NCBI GenBank assembly: GCA_024516155.1
Contig: JAJJXM010000067.1
Span: forward strand, 62,001-126,000
Origin: Pyronema omphalodes
Taxonomy: Eukaryota > Ascomycota > Pezizomycetes > Pezizales > Pyronemataceae
Direction: 5' to 3'
DNA: 64,000 bases
The position numbers and the translations under genes are program-made. Of this stretch, positions 18,373 to 29,502 are shown piece by piece. Under the pieces are notes generated by a model, which saw nothing but the letters and a program-made list of their open reading frames with translations, ran no database searches and was not told where the DNA came from. The first letter of the stretch is position 1; every line of letters begins with the position of its first letter.

Positions 18373-21073
18373 CAACTGTCGCCCACCAGTTCAACCACGG
18401 CAGGACCGGCGGATAGAATCTCGAGTGTAGGACCATACGGAAGAAACGAAAAGATTATCCTGCGAGTAAAATTAATCGGACGAAATAAGAAAGAATACCA
18501 CACAACGGCCATGATCGACTGCGGGGCCACGGAGAATTTTATAGATCGAAAATATGTGAGACAGCAGGGATTGCCCTGCGCGAAAAAATTAACCCCACGA
18601 AAGGTTCTCGCTGTAGACCGAGGGGAATTGGATGGGGGCCCAGTAACCCACAATGCCATGGTGACCATGGTGATCAACGACCATAGGGAAGATATTAGGC
18701 TCCACTGTATTACCATTGGCAACGCACCCATTATCCTGGCACTGCCTTGGTTGCGGAAACACAATCCCAGCATCGACTGGAAGGAGGGAAGGATTGTTTT
18801 CAACTCCGAGAAATGCGGAAAGAACTGCCTTCCTACCTCGCCCCATGCCACGACCGTGTCGGAACGGGGGGCAGGAAAAGAATATAATCGACGGATACAT
18901 GAGGAAGCGGAGCACGCCTATGGTATGGAAGGGCCGGAAGAGATGCTCCAGACGGATGAGGAAGATGAGCTTCGCATCCAAGAGATCTGGGGAGGAAGTA
19001 TAGAAGAGGATGAAGAAGGAGAAGAAGTGGAAGAGTCGGAGAACGAGGATATGGAAAGCGTACAGGGATCTATGCGCGCGGAATCCACCGAGGTCGATAA
19101 CGACTCGCCTCAGTGCGCTTCACGGCAACCCCCGCAAGCGCCAGCCAACCAGAAGAAACCGGGGAACTGGGAAACCGCTCCCGCCAAATCAATCGCTACT
19201 GCGCCAACCAACCAGAAAGAACCGGGGAACTGGGAAATCGCTCCCGCCAAATCAATTGCCACTTCCGGGGAATTGGAACTCGCGAGTACCATAATCCGCG
19301 CGGGGAAGAACAAACATGACTCCCTGGAAGGAATAATACCACCAGAATATGCTCATTACCTCTCCGTATGCAGGGAAAAAGAGGCGGTAGGGTTGCCTCC
19401 GCACCGACATCATGACCACCGGATCCCCTTGATGGACGGAAAGATGCCGCCGTTTAAACCCCTGCGAGCCCTCGATGAGGAACGCCTGCGAGTATTGAGG
19501 GATTACTTGGAAGTGAATGAAAGAAGGGGTTGGGTCCGACGGTCGACGTCTCCAGCGGGAGCCCCAATCCATTTCGTTAAGAAAAAGGATGGTACCTTAC
19601 GGTTATGCGTCGACTACCGACGACTCAACGAAATCACAATCAAGGACCGCACCCCACTCCCGCTGATAGGGGAAGCGTTGGATAGACTTTCCGACGCCAA
19701 GATCTATACCAAATTAGATGTGCGAGATGCATACCATAACCTCCGAATAGCCACAGGAGATGAATGGAAAACTGCGTTCCGTACCAAGTACGGTCTATAC
19801 GAGTATTTGGTGATGCCATTTGGTTTGACAAATGCTCCAGCTTCGTTTCAACGATGGATGAACGAAGTCTTAAGTGATTACCTCGACATCTTTTGCATCG
19901 CCTATCTCGACGACATATTGATTTACTCGGATAATATGGAGGAGCATCGAAAGCACGTCCGCATGGTCTTGGAGAGGTTAAGGGACGTAGGACTCACCCT
20001 GAAACCCTCAAAATGTGAATTCCACAGGAAAAAGACGGAATACCTGGGATACATCATCTCCCCCACAGGGTTGCAGATGGACCCCGAGAAAATTAGGGCG
20101 GTTAAAGAATGGAAGGAACCGGTAAATGTGAAGGGAGTCCAAAGTTTCCTTGGGTTCGCCAATTTCTACCGTCGATTCATCCGGGATTTCAGCAAGATCA
20201 CCACGCCATTGACACGATTGACGAAGAAACAGGTACCCTGGGAGTGGAACGACGAGACACAACGGGCCTTTGAGCAACTCAAAACGGCAATGATATCCCA
20301 ACCGATCCTGCAACATTTCGACCCGGATCGGCCACTCACCCTGGAAACAGACGCCTCAGACTATGCCATTCGGGGCAGTCTGCTCACAACCCGACGACTC
20401 CAACGTACTGCACCCCCTTGCCTATTTTTCAAGAAAATTAAAAGAGGCGGAGCTCAATTACGACGTCCACGATAAGGAGCTCCTGGCAATAGTGGAAGCC
20501 TTGGACAAATGGTCGACATACTGCAAATCGACAAAACACAGTATCCGGATACTGTCAGACCATAAAAATTTAGAGTATTGGCAAACGAAGAGGGATCTCA
20601 ACCTCCGACAGGCCCGATGGGCGGAACAACTGGCTAACTATGACTTCACGATCACGTATCGTCCGGGGAAGTTGGCAGGAAAACCCGATATATTGTCCCG
20701 AGAGTCAGGAGACTCTCCCTGGGAAGGGGAGATGAAGCACCGGCAGAACCGAAGCCGAGTCCTCCTTCCCCAGGAAGTCTTTCATGTGAACGGGACACAG
20801 TTGATAAGACTCACCCCGGACACCCCCCTCATTACCAAAATTCGGGAAAAAACGAAGACCGATACAGAACTCCAGGAGGTAATCCGCAAACTTCGGGAAG
20901 GGATAACCCGAGACAATAGGGTCCCCTTGGGGTTATGCGAGGAAAAGGATGGGTTACTCCTATACGTAAGCACGCCCCCTTCGGTCTCTTACGACCGTTA
21001 CAGATTCCAGAAAGACCATGGGAATCCATCTCCATGGATTTTATCACAGGTCTTCCAGAATATGGGGGAATGA
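18332..21073 (+). pseudogene. pol: Pol of A2 with a frameshift in RNase H
   Basis: Protease (IDCGATENFID), acidic linker, RT with YLDD, then RNase H. Relative to A1 one extra T near 20371 (GCCATTCGGGG against GCCATCGGGG) throws the frame off: one ORF runs 18511-20475 and the proper frame resumes to 21073. The 5' portion to about 19690 differs from A1 at many sites, whereas the rest is almost identical. Confidence 0.85.
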
Positions 21074-22098
21074 ATGCGATATGGGTGATTGTGGACCGCT
21101 TGACGAAGATGGCACACTTCGTAGCATGTAAGGATACTATGGGACCCAGGGAACTTGCGGACGGGTTTCTCACACATGTGGTACGGGCCCATGGACTCCC
21201 CAGTAGCATCATCTCGGATCGGGGGTCCCTATTCACCTCTCAGTTCTGGAAGAGGGTTATGGAGGCAATGGGGACGACGAGGAACCTGAGTACGGCGTTT
21301 CACCCAGAGTCCGACGGACAGACAGAGAGGGTCAATGCGATCCTCGAACAATACCTCAGGGCGTATTGTAACTATCAACAGGACAATTGGAACCAACTCC
21401 TTCCTATGGCGGAGTTCTGCTACAACAATTCCCGCTCAGGAACGACCAAGGTGTCCCCCTTCTTCGCAAATTACGGATATCATCCCCGTTTTACCCAGCC
21501 GCTGGGTGAAGTCGCGGAAGGAAACCCCGAGGTCTCCAAATATGTTGGCGCCCTCAATCGACTTCACGAGGATCTGAGGGCGGAGGTCCACTATGCCCAG
21601 ACGGCTCATGCAGAACAGGCGAACCGGCATCGACACCCGGATCCGGTCCTTCGAGTGGGAGATCGGGTCTGGCTGAAGAGGAAGAATGTGAAAACCACCC
21701 GACCCTCCAACAAGCTCGATTACAAGCTATTGGGGCCCTACACTATCTTGTCTAAGGTAGGGTCGCGAGCTTATAAGCTGGACCTCCCCCCAAACGCAAA
21801 AATCCATCCAGTATTTCACATCTCCCTTCTAGAACCGTCTCAGCCTACTTCGACCACCATCCCAGGCCATATTCAGCCCCCTCCGCTACCGATTATCCTC
21901 GACGACGAGGAAGAGTGGGAAGTTGAGGAAATAGTGGATTCTCGACGCCACCGGGGTCAGATACAATATCGAGTTAAGTGGACTGGTTTCCACGACCCCG
22001 ATACGACCTGGTACCCCGCCGACAATTTCCAAAACTCCCCCGACGCCATCACCCAATTCCACCGCAGGTACCCTAATAAACCTGCCCCACAGCTGTAA
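20935..22098 (+). CDS. int: Integrase core and chromodomain of A2, N-terminally deleted
   Basis: Protein identical over all 387 residues to that of A1, including the missing HHCC zinc finger, the DDE residues and the C-terminal chromodomain. Ends in the TAATG overlap at 22096-22100 with the third ORF. Without the zinc finger and in a shifted frame it probably needs another copy's enzyme for integration. Confidence 0.85.
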   Translation: MRGKGWVTPIRKHAPFGLLRPLQIPERPWESISMDFITGLPEYGGMNAIWVIVDRLTKMAHFVACKDTMGPRELADGFLTHVVRAHGLPSSIISDRGSLFTSQFWKRVMEAMGTTRNLSTAFHPESDGQTERVNAILEQYLRAYCNYQQDNWNQLLPMAEFCYNNSRSGTTKVSPFFANYGYHPRFTQPLGEVAEGNPEVSKYVGALNRLHEDLRAEVHYAQTAHAEQANRHRHPDPVLRVGDRVWLKRKNVKTTRPSNKLDYKLLGPYTILSKVGSRAYKLDLPPNAKIHPVFHISLLEPSQPTSTTIPGHIQPPPLPIILDDEEEWEVEEIVDSRRHRGQIQYRVKWTGFHDPDTTWYPADNFQNSPDAITQFHRRYPNKPAPQL

Positions 22099-23165
22099 TG
22101 GACGATAGAACGAACTCCGAGGACCCCCCGTCCTCTTTGGGCTGGTACCGAACCCCTACTCCCCCGGCAGAAAAGAAATCCCCCCACCCCACGATCCCGC
22201 ACGCAGAACTACATTGGTCGTTCTGCAACAACGACTCCTGCTCCATTCACCTCCAATCGAAATTAAACAACAATCATTTCCCAGCGGTGGCGCAAGCAAT
22301 TGCGGCACGCATAAAAAAATCATGTAGCTGCGGGCAGCTACATGACCCCGAGTTAGAATGGGTGATCCGACACCGAAGGATGGACCCGCAAAAGGCCTGC
22401 AAGGCATGGCAGAAAGGAAAGAGACTCTGCAGTGTGTGTAAATTCCTGGTCAACAAAGACGGACACGACCAGAGATGCGGTATCAGAGGATGGAAACCCC
22501 CCACGGAGACCCCGGCAACGATACCACCCGCCAAGGACGAGCCCGGGACAGGAAAGGAGCCTTCCGTCCCTACGGAAAACCAGGAAAACGAACCACGCCG
22601 TCCCCGCGAACTGGAATCGGAGGACTCCACCATTCCTACGATCCGACACCAACTCCCAGTGATTATGATGACGGGACCCTCGGACCACGAGAGGGTGGCA
22701 ATCAACCTGTCTTTCTATCAGACAGCGGAGCCGGAACAGCGTCTCCCCACCGTCGACTACCCACCAACCAACGACCTGACATCCGCCCCTTGTTCGGATC
22801 CCCCGGAGCCCCCCGCCTCAGGGCACCAACAAGATCAAATACCCCCGTTCTCCTTAGGGCACCAACAAGAACAAATAACGGCGCCCCCCTTAGGACACCA
22901 ACAAGAGCAGATACCGCCTTATGTCCTCGAGGACATCACCCAGGACATCGTACGTCGCCCAAGTCGGGGAAGGCAGTATCGGGGACGGTCCCCCATCCGG
23001 AGGCCCGCGTTGAGGACTGCCTACGGCCTCGCCGGAGTCTCGGCCTGGAGGGGGGGGCTTATGTCACAACGCTCCCGTGACATGCTCCTGGCCTCCGCCG
23101 TCACCACCGCAGGGCTATGGGTGGTCGCCATCACCCTAGCAACCTGCTACGCCGTCATGAAGTGA
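22098..23165 (+). CDS. Third ORF of family A (A2 copy), Cys/His-rich with hydrophobic tail
   Basis: 355 residues. The Cys/His-rich front (CNNDSCSIH, CSCGQLH, CSVCKFL, RCGIRGW) suggests zinc binding. The Pro-rich middle has three 12-residue GHQQ repeats, one more than A1. The tail MLLASAVTTAGLWVVAITLA forms a likely membrane segment ending CYAVMK. The last 34 codons lie in the 3' LTR, and the polypurine tract is inside the coding region. Same length in A3, so the frame is maintained across copies. Function unknown; the position is env-like. Confidence 0.75.
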   Translation: MDDRTNSEDPPSSLGWYRTPTPPAEKKSPHPTIPHAELHWSFCNNDSCSIHLQSKLNNNHFPAVAQAIAARIKKSCSCGQLHDPELEWVIRHRRMDPQKACKAWQKGKRLCSVCKFLVNKDGHDQRCGIRGWKPPTETPATIPPAKDEPGTGKEPSVPTENQENEPRRPRELESEDSTIPTIRHQLPVIMMTGPSDHERVAINLSFYQTAEPEQRLPTVDYPPTNDLTSAPCSDPPEPPASGHQQDQIPPFSLGHQQEQITAPPLGHQQEQIPPYVLEDITQDIVRRPSRGRQYRGRSPIRRPALRTAYGLAGVSAWRGGLMSQRSRDMLLASAVTTAGLWVVAITLATCYAVMK

Positions 23166-23814
23166 TAGGGATAGGGTTAGGGCAAGGGGCTGGGCCCCTT
23201 GCCGGGGATTTTCATATGTTAGGAGTTATTTATTATTTGAATTTATTTTAGGTATCACGGCGGCTAGGAAAATGTTGGAATCTTTTACTTATCTCTTTTG
23301 GTATCCACTCTTTCTTTATTATTTGGAATCTCGGCGGTTAGCCAGGTAGTTATCTCTTTTTGGTATGTACTCTTTCTTTGTTATTATTATTTGGAATTAC
23401 GGCGGTTAGTGATCTTTGGTATGTATTGTTCCCTTGTTTTCTTATTTGGAATTACAGCGGTTGGCAAATGGTGGGCAATGTTGGTCATGTATGTAGTTAT
23501 CACCGCGGTTAGCATTGAGAGCATTCTCCGCAGGCGGAGAATGCTGAGTCACGAGTCATGAAGGAGCAAGTATAAGAGGAGGAAATTTGTATGTAGTTTA
23601 TTTCTTCACGCAATCAAGTTTCTATTTACTACAATCCTATCTACAAAAGTTCCCTTGTGATATCCCCATCTCTCCAAAACTCACCTGTGATTTCCCAGCC
23701 CAAAACCCTTGCCCATTCCCAACTTACCAGCCTTACCTAACCCGCCGCCGCCCTCCTCGCCGCCGAAACCCCCGCGCTGCCTGTCGTCATTAACCGTGGA
23801 TACGGATTCTGATA
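23062..23814 (+). repeat. 3' LTR of A2 (753 bp)
   Basis: Follows the G-rich polypurine tract, TGTCAC to CTGATA, then the GGTGG duplication. Structure as in the other family A LTRs. Confidence 0.95.
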
Positions 23815-26176
23815 GGTGGGGGGGTGTGCCAGGTAATCCAGGAAGTATCCGTGTCCGGTTTGGAGGCCTAGCATCGCCGTTGAGACCTTTCTGGGAACAG
23901 TGGTGTACGCCTCATCGAGTGATTTCCTGTGAAGAGCGTCGTACGTTTTGGGTTTCGGGCTTGTGTTGTACCACTGTGCCCAGTCCTCGGAGTGAGCTTC
24001 CTTGACTTGTCTGCGGAGCCACGACAGTGAGGTGGGAGGGGGGGTGAGTGGGTGTTTGGTAGTCGCTTGTTTTGCAAGACGGTCTGCTTCTGCATTGCCT
24101 AGGATGTCGGTGTGGCCGGGGACCCAGTGTAGGTGTACGGTTGTCCCTGTGCGTCGAAGGAGGAGTTGTGTGAGGTGGTGGATACCAGTTGCGGTTTCTT
24201 GTCCTGGGCCCGGGGTGAGACGAGTTGCCCGTATGATAGCGGCCTGATTATCGGTGAAGATATGTCTTTCGCGGTATTGTAGATGTAGCCGGCGGATGTG
24301 GGCGTTACAGGCGATCAGGCCTTCTTCGATGGCTGTCAGTTCTGCGTCGAAGACTTTGCATGATCTGCCCATCGGGATGGTCTTTCGGATGCTCTGATCG
24401 AGGCCCGTCGGAATATAGAACACTGCTCCGGTGGAGCCTTCGAGTTGGGAGCCGTCCGTGTACGCTATGATTGTGTTTGGCATAGAGCGTAGGTGGGTGA
24501 GGAGGTCGTAGTGGTGCGTCTCGGCTTCTTCTTTGGTAGAGGGAGGGCTGTGGCGTGTGTGGGGGGGGTCCATCCATGGGGCGGGGTCTGGTTGTGCCGT
24601 GTCTTCGACGGTGGTTCTGGGGGATAACCATCTGCTCAGGGATGATATTGTTGCGACTAGGCGAGTGATGGGGCATGTTCCGGAGGTCCAGTCACAGTCA
24701 TACTCCTTTGGGGATTGTATGGCATGGGTGAAGTGATAAGGGATGGGGAAAGAAGAGGGACAACGGGTGACGACGGGATGGGTAGGGGGAAGGGAGAGGA
24801 GGCGGAGGGCATATTTCCTGCGCTTGTGGTTTAGGCGGGTGGTGACTGGGGGTAGTGCTGCCTCGTTGTGTAGGGCTAGGATCGGTGTGGAGGAGAAGGC
24901 GTTCATGATTCGTCGAATGGCTGCGTTTTGTTGGTGTTGTAGTTTTCCGGCGAAGGACTTTTGGCCGGCCCACCAGATCTCTGCTCCGAAGTCGGATTTC
25001 GCCTGGACACATGATCGATACAGGGCTCGCACCGCCGTGCGGGACTGTCCAGTTTCCTGTCTGACGAGGCTTCGAAGGGCATTAAAGGCTCTGGACGCAG
25101 AGGTTAGCCTAGTTTGAACATGATGAGAGAAAGAGAGTTTTCTGTCGAAGTATATTCCAATCCAGCGGACCACCTCCTGTTTCCCATTGTGAGTTCCTGG
25201 CCTAACCACGGTGCCGTTCAGGAGTGTCACTCATGTCAGAGGTGCTATTTCGTCTTTCTGTGCTCGGTGAAAGTGTAGTAGTTCCGATTTGGCGTCATCG
25301 AAGGCTACGGCGTTGTCCTCCGCCCACTTGAAGGCTACTCAGGCCGCTTTTTCCAGGGTTCGGGAGTTGGCTTCGCGTGATTTCCCAGGACACACCACCG
25401 CAACGTCGTCGATATAACTTGGTGTCTATAGGGTGGGGTTGTGCTCGGATAAGGCGTCAAAGAGGGGGCGGAGGTATAGTAGGAGGAGGATGGGCGAAGC
25501 GGGCGAGCCTTGGGGGATGCCAGTTCGGGTCGGTCGTTGTACGTCTGTTCTTCCGTCGAATGAGAGAGCGATCGTCCTATCATGCAGAAATGAGTGTCAC
25601 CAATTAACTACCGGTGCAGGGCAGCCGACGGAGCGCATGGTAGATGTTAGTCGTGCGGAGGAGACATTGTCGAATGCGCCTCTGACATCGAGGAAGAGGG
25701 CGGACGTCGTTATCTTCTGTTGTAGAAGGGTTTCAACGTCATGGGTGAGTGCCATTGCCGCATCGATTGCGGATCGTCTCGGGCGACCACCAATTTGATC
25801 TTGATGTAGGAGGTGGTTCGTCTCAGCTAGCTGGCTCAGTCGTGTTGCCATAAGCTTCTCAAGTACTTTGCCCATGCAGTTGAGGAGCGCAATGGGTCGG
25901 TAAGCTTTGACCGAGCTGTAGTCTGGCTTATTCGGTTCCGGGATGATCACTGTAGTTGCCTCTCGCCAGCACTTCGGCTGATAACCTACCTCTCCGAGTG
26001 TGGTGTAGAGTTGGGTCAGCTGGTCGGGGATGATTTGAGCGCTTTTCTCAAACAGAGGAAAGTGATGCCATCCGGGCCTGGGAGTTTCTTCGGTGAGGAG
26101 GAGAGGATCGCCTAGGTTACCTCTCTTTCAGAGAAGGTGGTCCATGGCAAGGGCTTGCGGGTTTCGGTGGGGGTTG
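23815..26176 (-). pseudogene. LINE E1 ORF2: reverse transcriptase and RNase H
   Basis: Read on the minus strand: RT start (IIPEPNKPDYSSVKAYRPIA), DQIGGRPRRSAIDAAM, FLDVRGAFDNVS, GIPQGSPASPI and the catalytic YIDD box near 25400, then FGAEIWWAGQKS and an RNase H domain with YTDGSQ, DAELTAIEEG, FTDNQAA and HWVPGHTDILGNAEAD. The 23815-25230 half is open, but stops and frame breaks interrupt the RT part near 25596, 25440, 25340 and 25230. No endonuclease domain remains. Dead copy. Confidence 0.85.
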
Positions 26177-26976
26177 TATCAGAATCCGTATCCACGGTTA
26201 CTGACGACAGGCAGCGCGGAGGTTTCGGCGGCGAGGAGGGCGGCGACGGTTTAGGTAAGGCTGGTAAGTTGGGAATGGGCAAGGGTTTGGCTGGGAAATC
26301 ACAGGTGAGTTTCGGAGAGATGGGGATATCACAAGGGAACTTTTTGTAGATAGGATTGTAGTAAATAGAAACTTGATTGCGTGAAGAAATAAACTACATA
26401 CAAATTTCCTCCTCTTATACTTCCTCCTTCATGACTCGTGACTCAGCATTCTCCGCCTGCGGAGAATGCTCCCAATGCTAACCGCCGTGATAAGTACAGA
26501 CATGACCAACATCCCCCACCATTTGCCAACCGCCGTAATTCCAAAATAAGAAAACAAGGGAACAATACATACCAAGAGATAACTGCCTTGCTAACCGCCG
26601 TAATTCCAAATAATAATAAAGAAAGAGTACATACCAAAAGAGATAACTACCTGGCTAACGGCCCTGATTCCAAATAATAAGGAAAGAGGATATACCAAAA
26701 GAGATAACTACCTGGCTAACCGCCGTAACTCCAACTACATAAGAGATAAGTAAAAGATTCCAACATTTTCCTAACCGCCGTGATACCTAAAATAAATTCA
26801 AATAATAAATAACTCCTAACATATGAAAATCCCCGGCAAGGGGCCCAGCCCCTTGCCCTAACCCTATCCCTATCACTTCATGATGGCGTAGCAGGTTGCT
26901 AGGGTGATGGCAACCACCCATAGCCCCGCGGTGGTGACGGCAGAGGCCAGGAGCATATCACGGGAGCGTTGTGACA
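26177..26976 (-). repeat. LTR of A3 (800 bp)
   Basis: Reverse complement of the family A LTR, TATCAG at the low end and GTGACA at the high end. Carries extra GGCGGTTAG-type units, making it the longest LTR of the family here. Confidence 0.92.
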
Positions 26977-27940
26977 TAAGCCCCCCCCTCCAGGCAGAGA
27001 CTCCGGCGAGGCCGTAGGCAGTCCCCAACGTGGGCCTCCGGATGGGGGACCGTCCCCGATACTGCCTTCCCCGACGTCGGCGACGTAAGACGTCCTGGGT
27101 GATGTCCTCGAGGACATAAGGCGGTCTTTGCTCTTGTTGGTGTCCTAAGGGGGGCGCCGTTATTTGTTCTTGTTGATGCCCCAAGGAGAACGGGGGTATT
27201 TGATCTTGTTGGTGCCCTGAGGCGGGGGGCTCCGGGGGATCCGAACAAGGGGCGGATGTCAGGTCGTTGGTTGGTCGGCAGTCGACGGTGGGGAGATGCT
27301 GTTCCGGCTCCGCTGTCTGACAGAAAGACAGGTTGATCGCCACCGTCTCGTGGTCCGAGGGTCCGGTCATCATAATCACTGGGAGTTGGTGTCGGATCGT
27401 ATGGATGGTAGGGTCCTCCAATTCCAGTTCGCGGGGACGGGGTGGTTCGTTTTCCTGATTTTCCGTAGGGACGGGAGGTTCCCTTCCTGTCTCGGGCTCG
27501 TCCTTGCAGGGTGGAATCGTTGCCTGGGTCTCCGTGGGGGGTTTCCATCCCCTGATGCCGCATCTCTGGTGGTGTCCGTCTTTGTTGACCAGGAATTTGC
27601 ACACGTTGCAGAGTCTCTTTTCTTTCTGCCATGCCTTGCAGGCTTTTTGCTGGTCCATCCTTCGGTGTCGGATCACCCATTCTAACTCGGGGTCATGTAG
27701 CTGCCCGCAGCTACATGATTTTTCTATGCGTGCCGCAATTGCTTGCGCCACCGCCGGGAAATGATTGTTGTTTAGTTTCGATTGGAGGTGAATGGAGCAG
27801 GAGTCGTTGTTGCAGAACGACCAGTGTAGTTCTGCGTGCGGGATCGTGGGGTGGGGGGATTTCTTTTCTGCCGGAGGAGTAGGGGTTCGGTACCAGCCCA
27901 AAGAGGACGGGTGGTCCTCAGAATTCGTTCTATCGTCCAT
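26873..27940 (-). CDS. Third ORF of family A (A3 copy)
   Basis: 355 residues, same length and layout as A2: Cys/His-rich front, Pro-rich middle with GHQQ repeats, hydrophobic tail encoded in the LTR. Diverged at many positions, mostly in the proline-rich part, while the Cys residues and the tail are kept. The TAATG overlap with the integrase stop is preserved. Confidence 0.75.
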   Translation of the reverse strand: MDDRTNSEDHPSSLGWYRTPTPPAEKKSPHPTIPHAELHWSFCNNDSCSIHLQSKLNNNHFPAVAQAIAARIEKSCSCGQLHDPELEWVIRHRRMDQQKACKAWQKEKRLCNVCKFLVNKDGHHQRCGIRGWKPPTETQATIPPCKDEPETGREPPVPTENQENEPPRPRELELEDPTIHTIRHQLPVIMMTGPSDHETVAINLSFCQTAEPEQHLPTVDCRPTNDLTSAPCSDPPEPPASGHQQDQIPPFSLGHQQEQITAPPLGHQQEQRPPYVLEDITQDVLRRRRRGRQYRGRSPIRRPTLGTAYGLAGVSAWRGGLMSQRSRDMLLASAVTTAGLWVVAITLATCYAIMK

Positions 27941-28119
27941 TACAGCTGGGGGGCAGGTTTATTAGGGTACCTGCGTTGGAATTGGGTGATGGCGTCGGGG
28001 GAGTTTTGGAAATTGTCGGCGGGGTACCAGGTCGTATCGGCGTCGTGGAAACCAGTCCACTTGACTCGATATTGGATCTGTCCCCGATGGCGTCAAAGAA
28101 TCCACTATCTCTTCAACTG
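27938..28119 (-). pseudogene. Integrase chromodomain remnant of A3
   Basis: Fragments VEEIVDS, SSQVDWF and YDLVP in shifting frames match the chromodomain end of A1/A2. Small indels break it, and it stops abruptly at the 28120 breakpoint. Confidence 0.8.
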
Positions 28120-28186
28120 TGAACCTGGGCACTGTCCTAACTATGCAGAGGCTTTTCCGGTTGTATCTCAAGTCGTCTGTCCTGGT

Positions 28187-29502
28187 GTAGACAGACGCTT
28201 CGTTCTCAAGAACTAAAAGAACTTATTCCAAAGATAAGCTAGGAAGAGAATTAACCGATCACAGGCCGAATAAACTTAAGGGTCGTCTTCGGAGGTATTC
28301 GTTGGTGTAGTTAGGTATCGTTCGCGTAGAGGATCAATGGATGATGATGGAGGAGACAGAGGGAAGACATAGGGTCTTTTATAGACTTTCGTCTACAAAT
28401 TCGCCCAGCCTTCCTTGGGGAACCAACTGCCAAACTGAGCTTAGGAGATAAGACATGGGTCAAAGCTGTGACGCATCTGCTGAGGCTTGCATCATGCTAA
28501 GCGCGCAATTAAATTAATTGCTCACTTGCCTAATGCTCGCCCTGGTCAGATTAATCCTTGAAATAGCTCACGGTACTACCACACCTTCCAATGAGGTGCT
28601 GGGGTTATGAGTCACACCGGAGGGCAACTCCGTCTGACTGCATCATGCATGAACTCTTGTGATAATGACGCATGAGTCATTTATCGTATGAGTCGCGCCA
28701 TCATAGATCTCCCTAGAGAATCTCGATTGCAAGTAGAGGTCACTGACATCATAAGGCATACCATGCCCTACCGGAGCGCACTGCCCCGTCACATTCCTGT
28801 GTGATGTCATATGTGCCCCACCTGCGCGCACTTGCGCGCAGCCACAGCCCTGGTGTGGATGCAAACGCCGTATTGTTTCCAAGTTGGCAGCTCTAGGCTC
28901 AAGGACGCGTCATATCAGTTTCATCAAACAGGTTTCCTGAGTGGGGTTCCCTGCTGGACGTCGTCTCATGCTGATGCACTGTTGACCCTTGTCCTGCAGT
29001 CCACTCCTGTTTGCTGACTAGACTCTGCCTTATCTCTCGCCCCACTGTTCACCCAACTAGTAATACCGGATGACACTCTTGCGCCGCATCTGCATCTTCC
29101 TGGAATCCTCTGTTCCTATGCAGCCCCTATCGTAGCCGTGCATTGCCGAACTCTCCTCAGGTATAAGGAGGTGACCTTTCGTCGTCTTCTTCGTTCTCCA
29201 TCAGCGTCGTCTGTAGTTGTCTCAAGGGTAAGTCGACGCCCTTGAGGTAAGTGTTCCTTTCCCCCTTCTCCGTCCTGAGTCCTCCCAAACTGACAGTGAA
29301 TAATAGTTTCGACGCCTCGGGCCGGGATCCTCGTGAGGTCCTATCGGAAAGTCACGAATCATGTGACGTGGCTAGCCGGAGCTCCTCTGGGGGTTCCGGC
29401 CCGGGATACTAACTTGATTATTCATTGTCCTGTCGAGTTTGCCATATTCTCCATAGCGTTATTATGATACCTATTCTATTCTCACACATTATAGGGTGTG
29501 AC
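28187..29502 (-). repeat. Possible LTR of an unrelated element, minus strand
   Basis: Read on the minus strand it starts TGTCACACCC at 29502, like the other Gypsy LTRs here, and may end TGTCTACA at 28187. A TATA box (TATAAAAG, about 28376-28384) lies near 190 bp before that end. It abuts the point where LINE B1 stops. No second copy is present to prove the boundaries. Confidence 0.35.
29287..29440. repeat. Imperfect inverted repeat
   Basis: The arm near 29287-29330 (GACAGTGAATAAT, GGGCCGGGATCC) is roughly complementary to 29387-29440 (GGCCCGGGAT, ATTATTCATTGTC). It could form a long hairpin. It lies inside the possible LTR. Confidence 0.4.

Larger units (their letters stand above)
16464..23814 (+). 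mobile_element. Complete Ty3/Gypsy chromovirus A2
   Basis: Bounded by two LTRs (16464-17192 and 23062-23814) with GGTGG duplications on both sides, inserted in LINE E1. Gene order matches A1 without the internal duplication. It has a 1-bp insertion in RNase H near 20371 and the same missing integrase zinc finger as A1. The LTRs differ by one 24-bp indel near 16518 and roughly 15 substitutions, so insertion is not very recent. Confidence 0.95.
15608..26176 (-). mobile_element. LINE E1, minus strand, split by Gypsy A2
   Basis: Non-LTR retrotransposon. Its A-tail appears as poly-T from 15608. The 3' UTR (15633-15905) matches the reverse complement of the end of E2 (about 33900-34186), including the shared GTTAACAATGTA and CCGCCATAACC stretches. 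ORF2 runs from 16126 leftward-read to 26176 and is interrupted by A2 (16464-23814). The 5' part, including any ORF1, is missing where the A3 LTR begins at 26177. Confidence 0.85.
26177..28119 (-). mobile_element. Truncated Gypsy A3, minus strand
   Basis: Third family A copy: LTR at 26177-26976, full third ORF and part of the integrase chromodomain. Similarity to A1/A2 stops near 28120, in the middle of the chromodomain, so the 5' two thirds is gone. It abuts LINE E1 at 26176. Confidence 0.9.
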
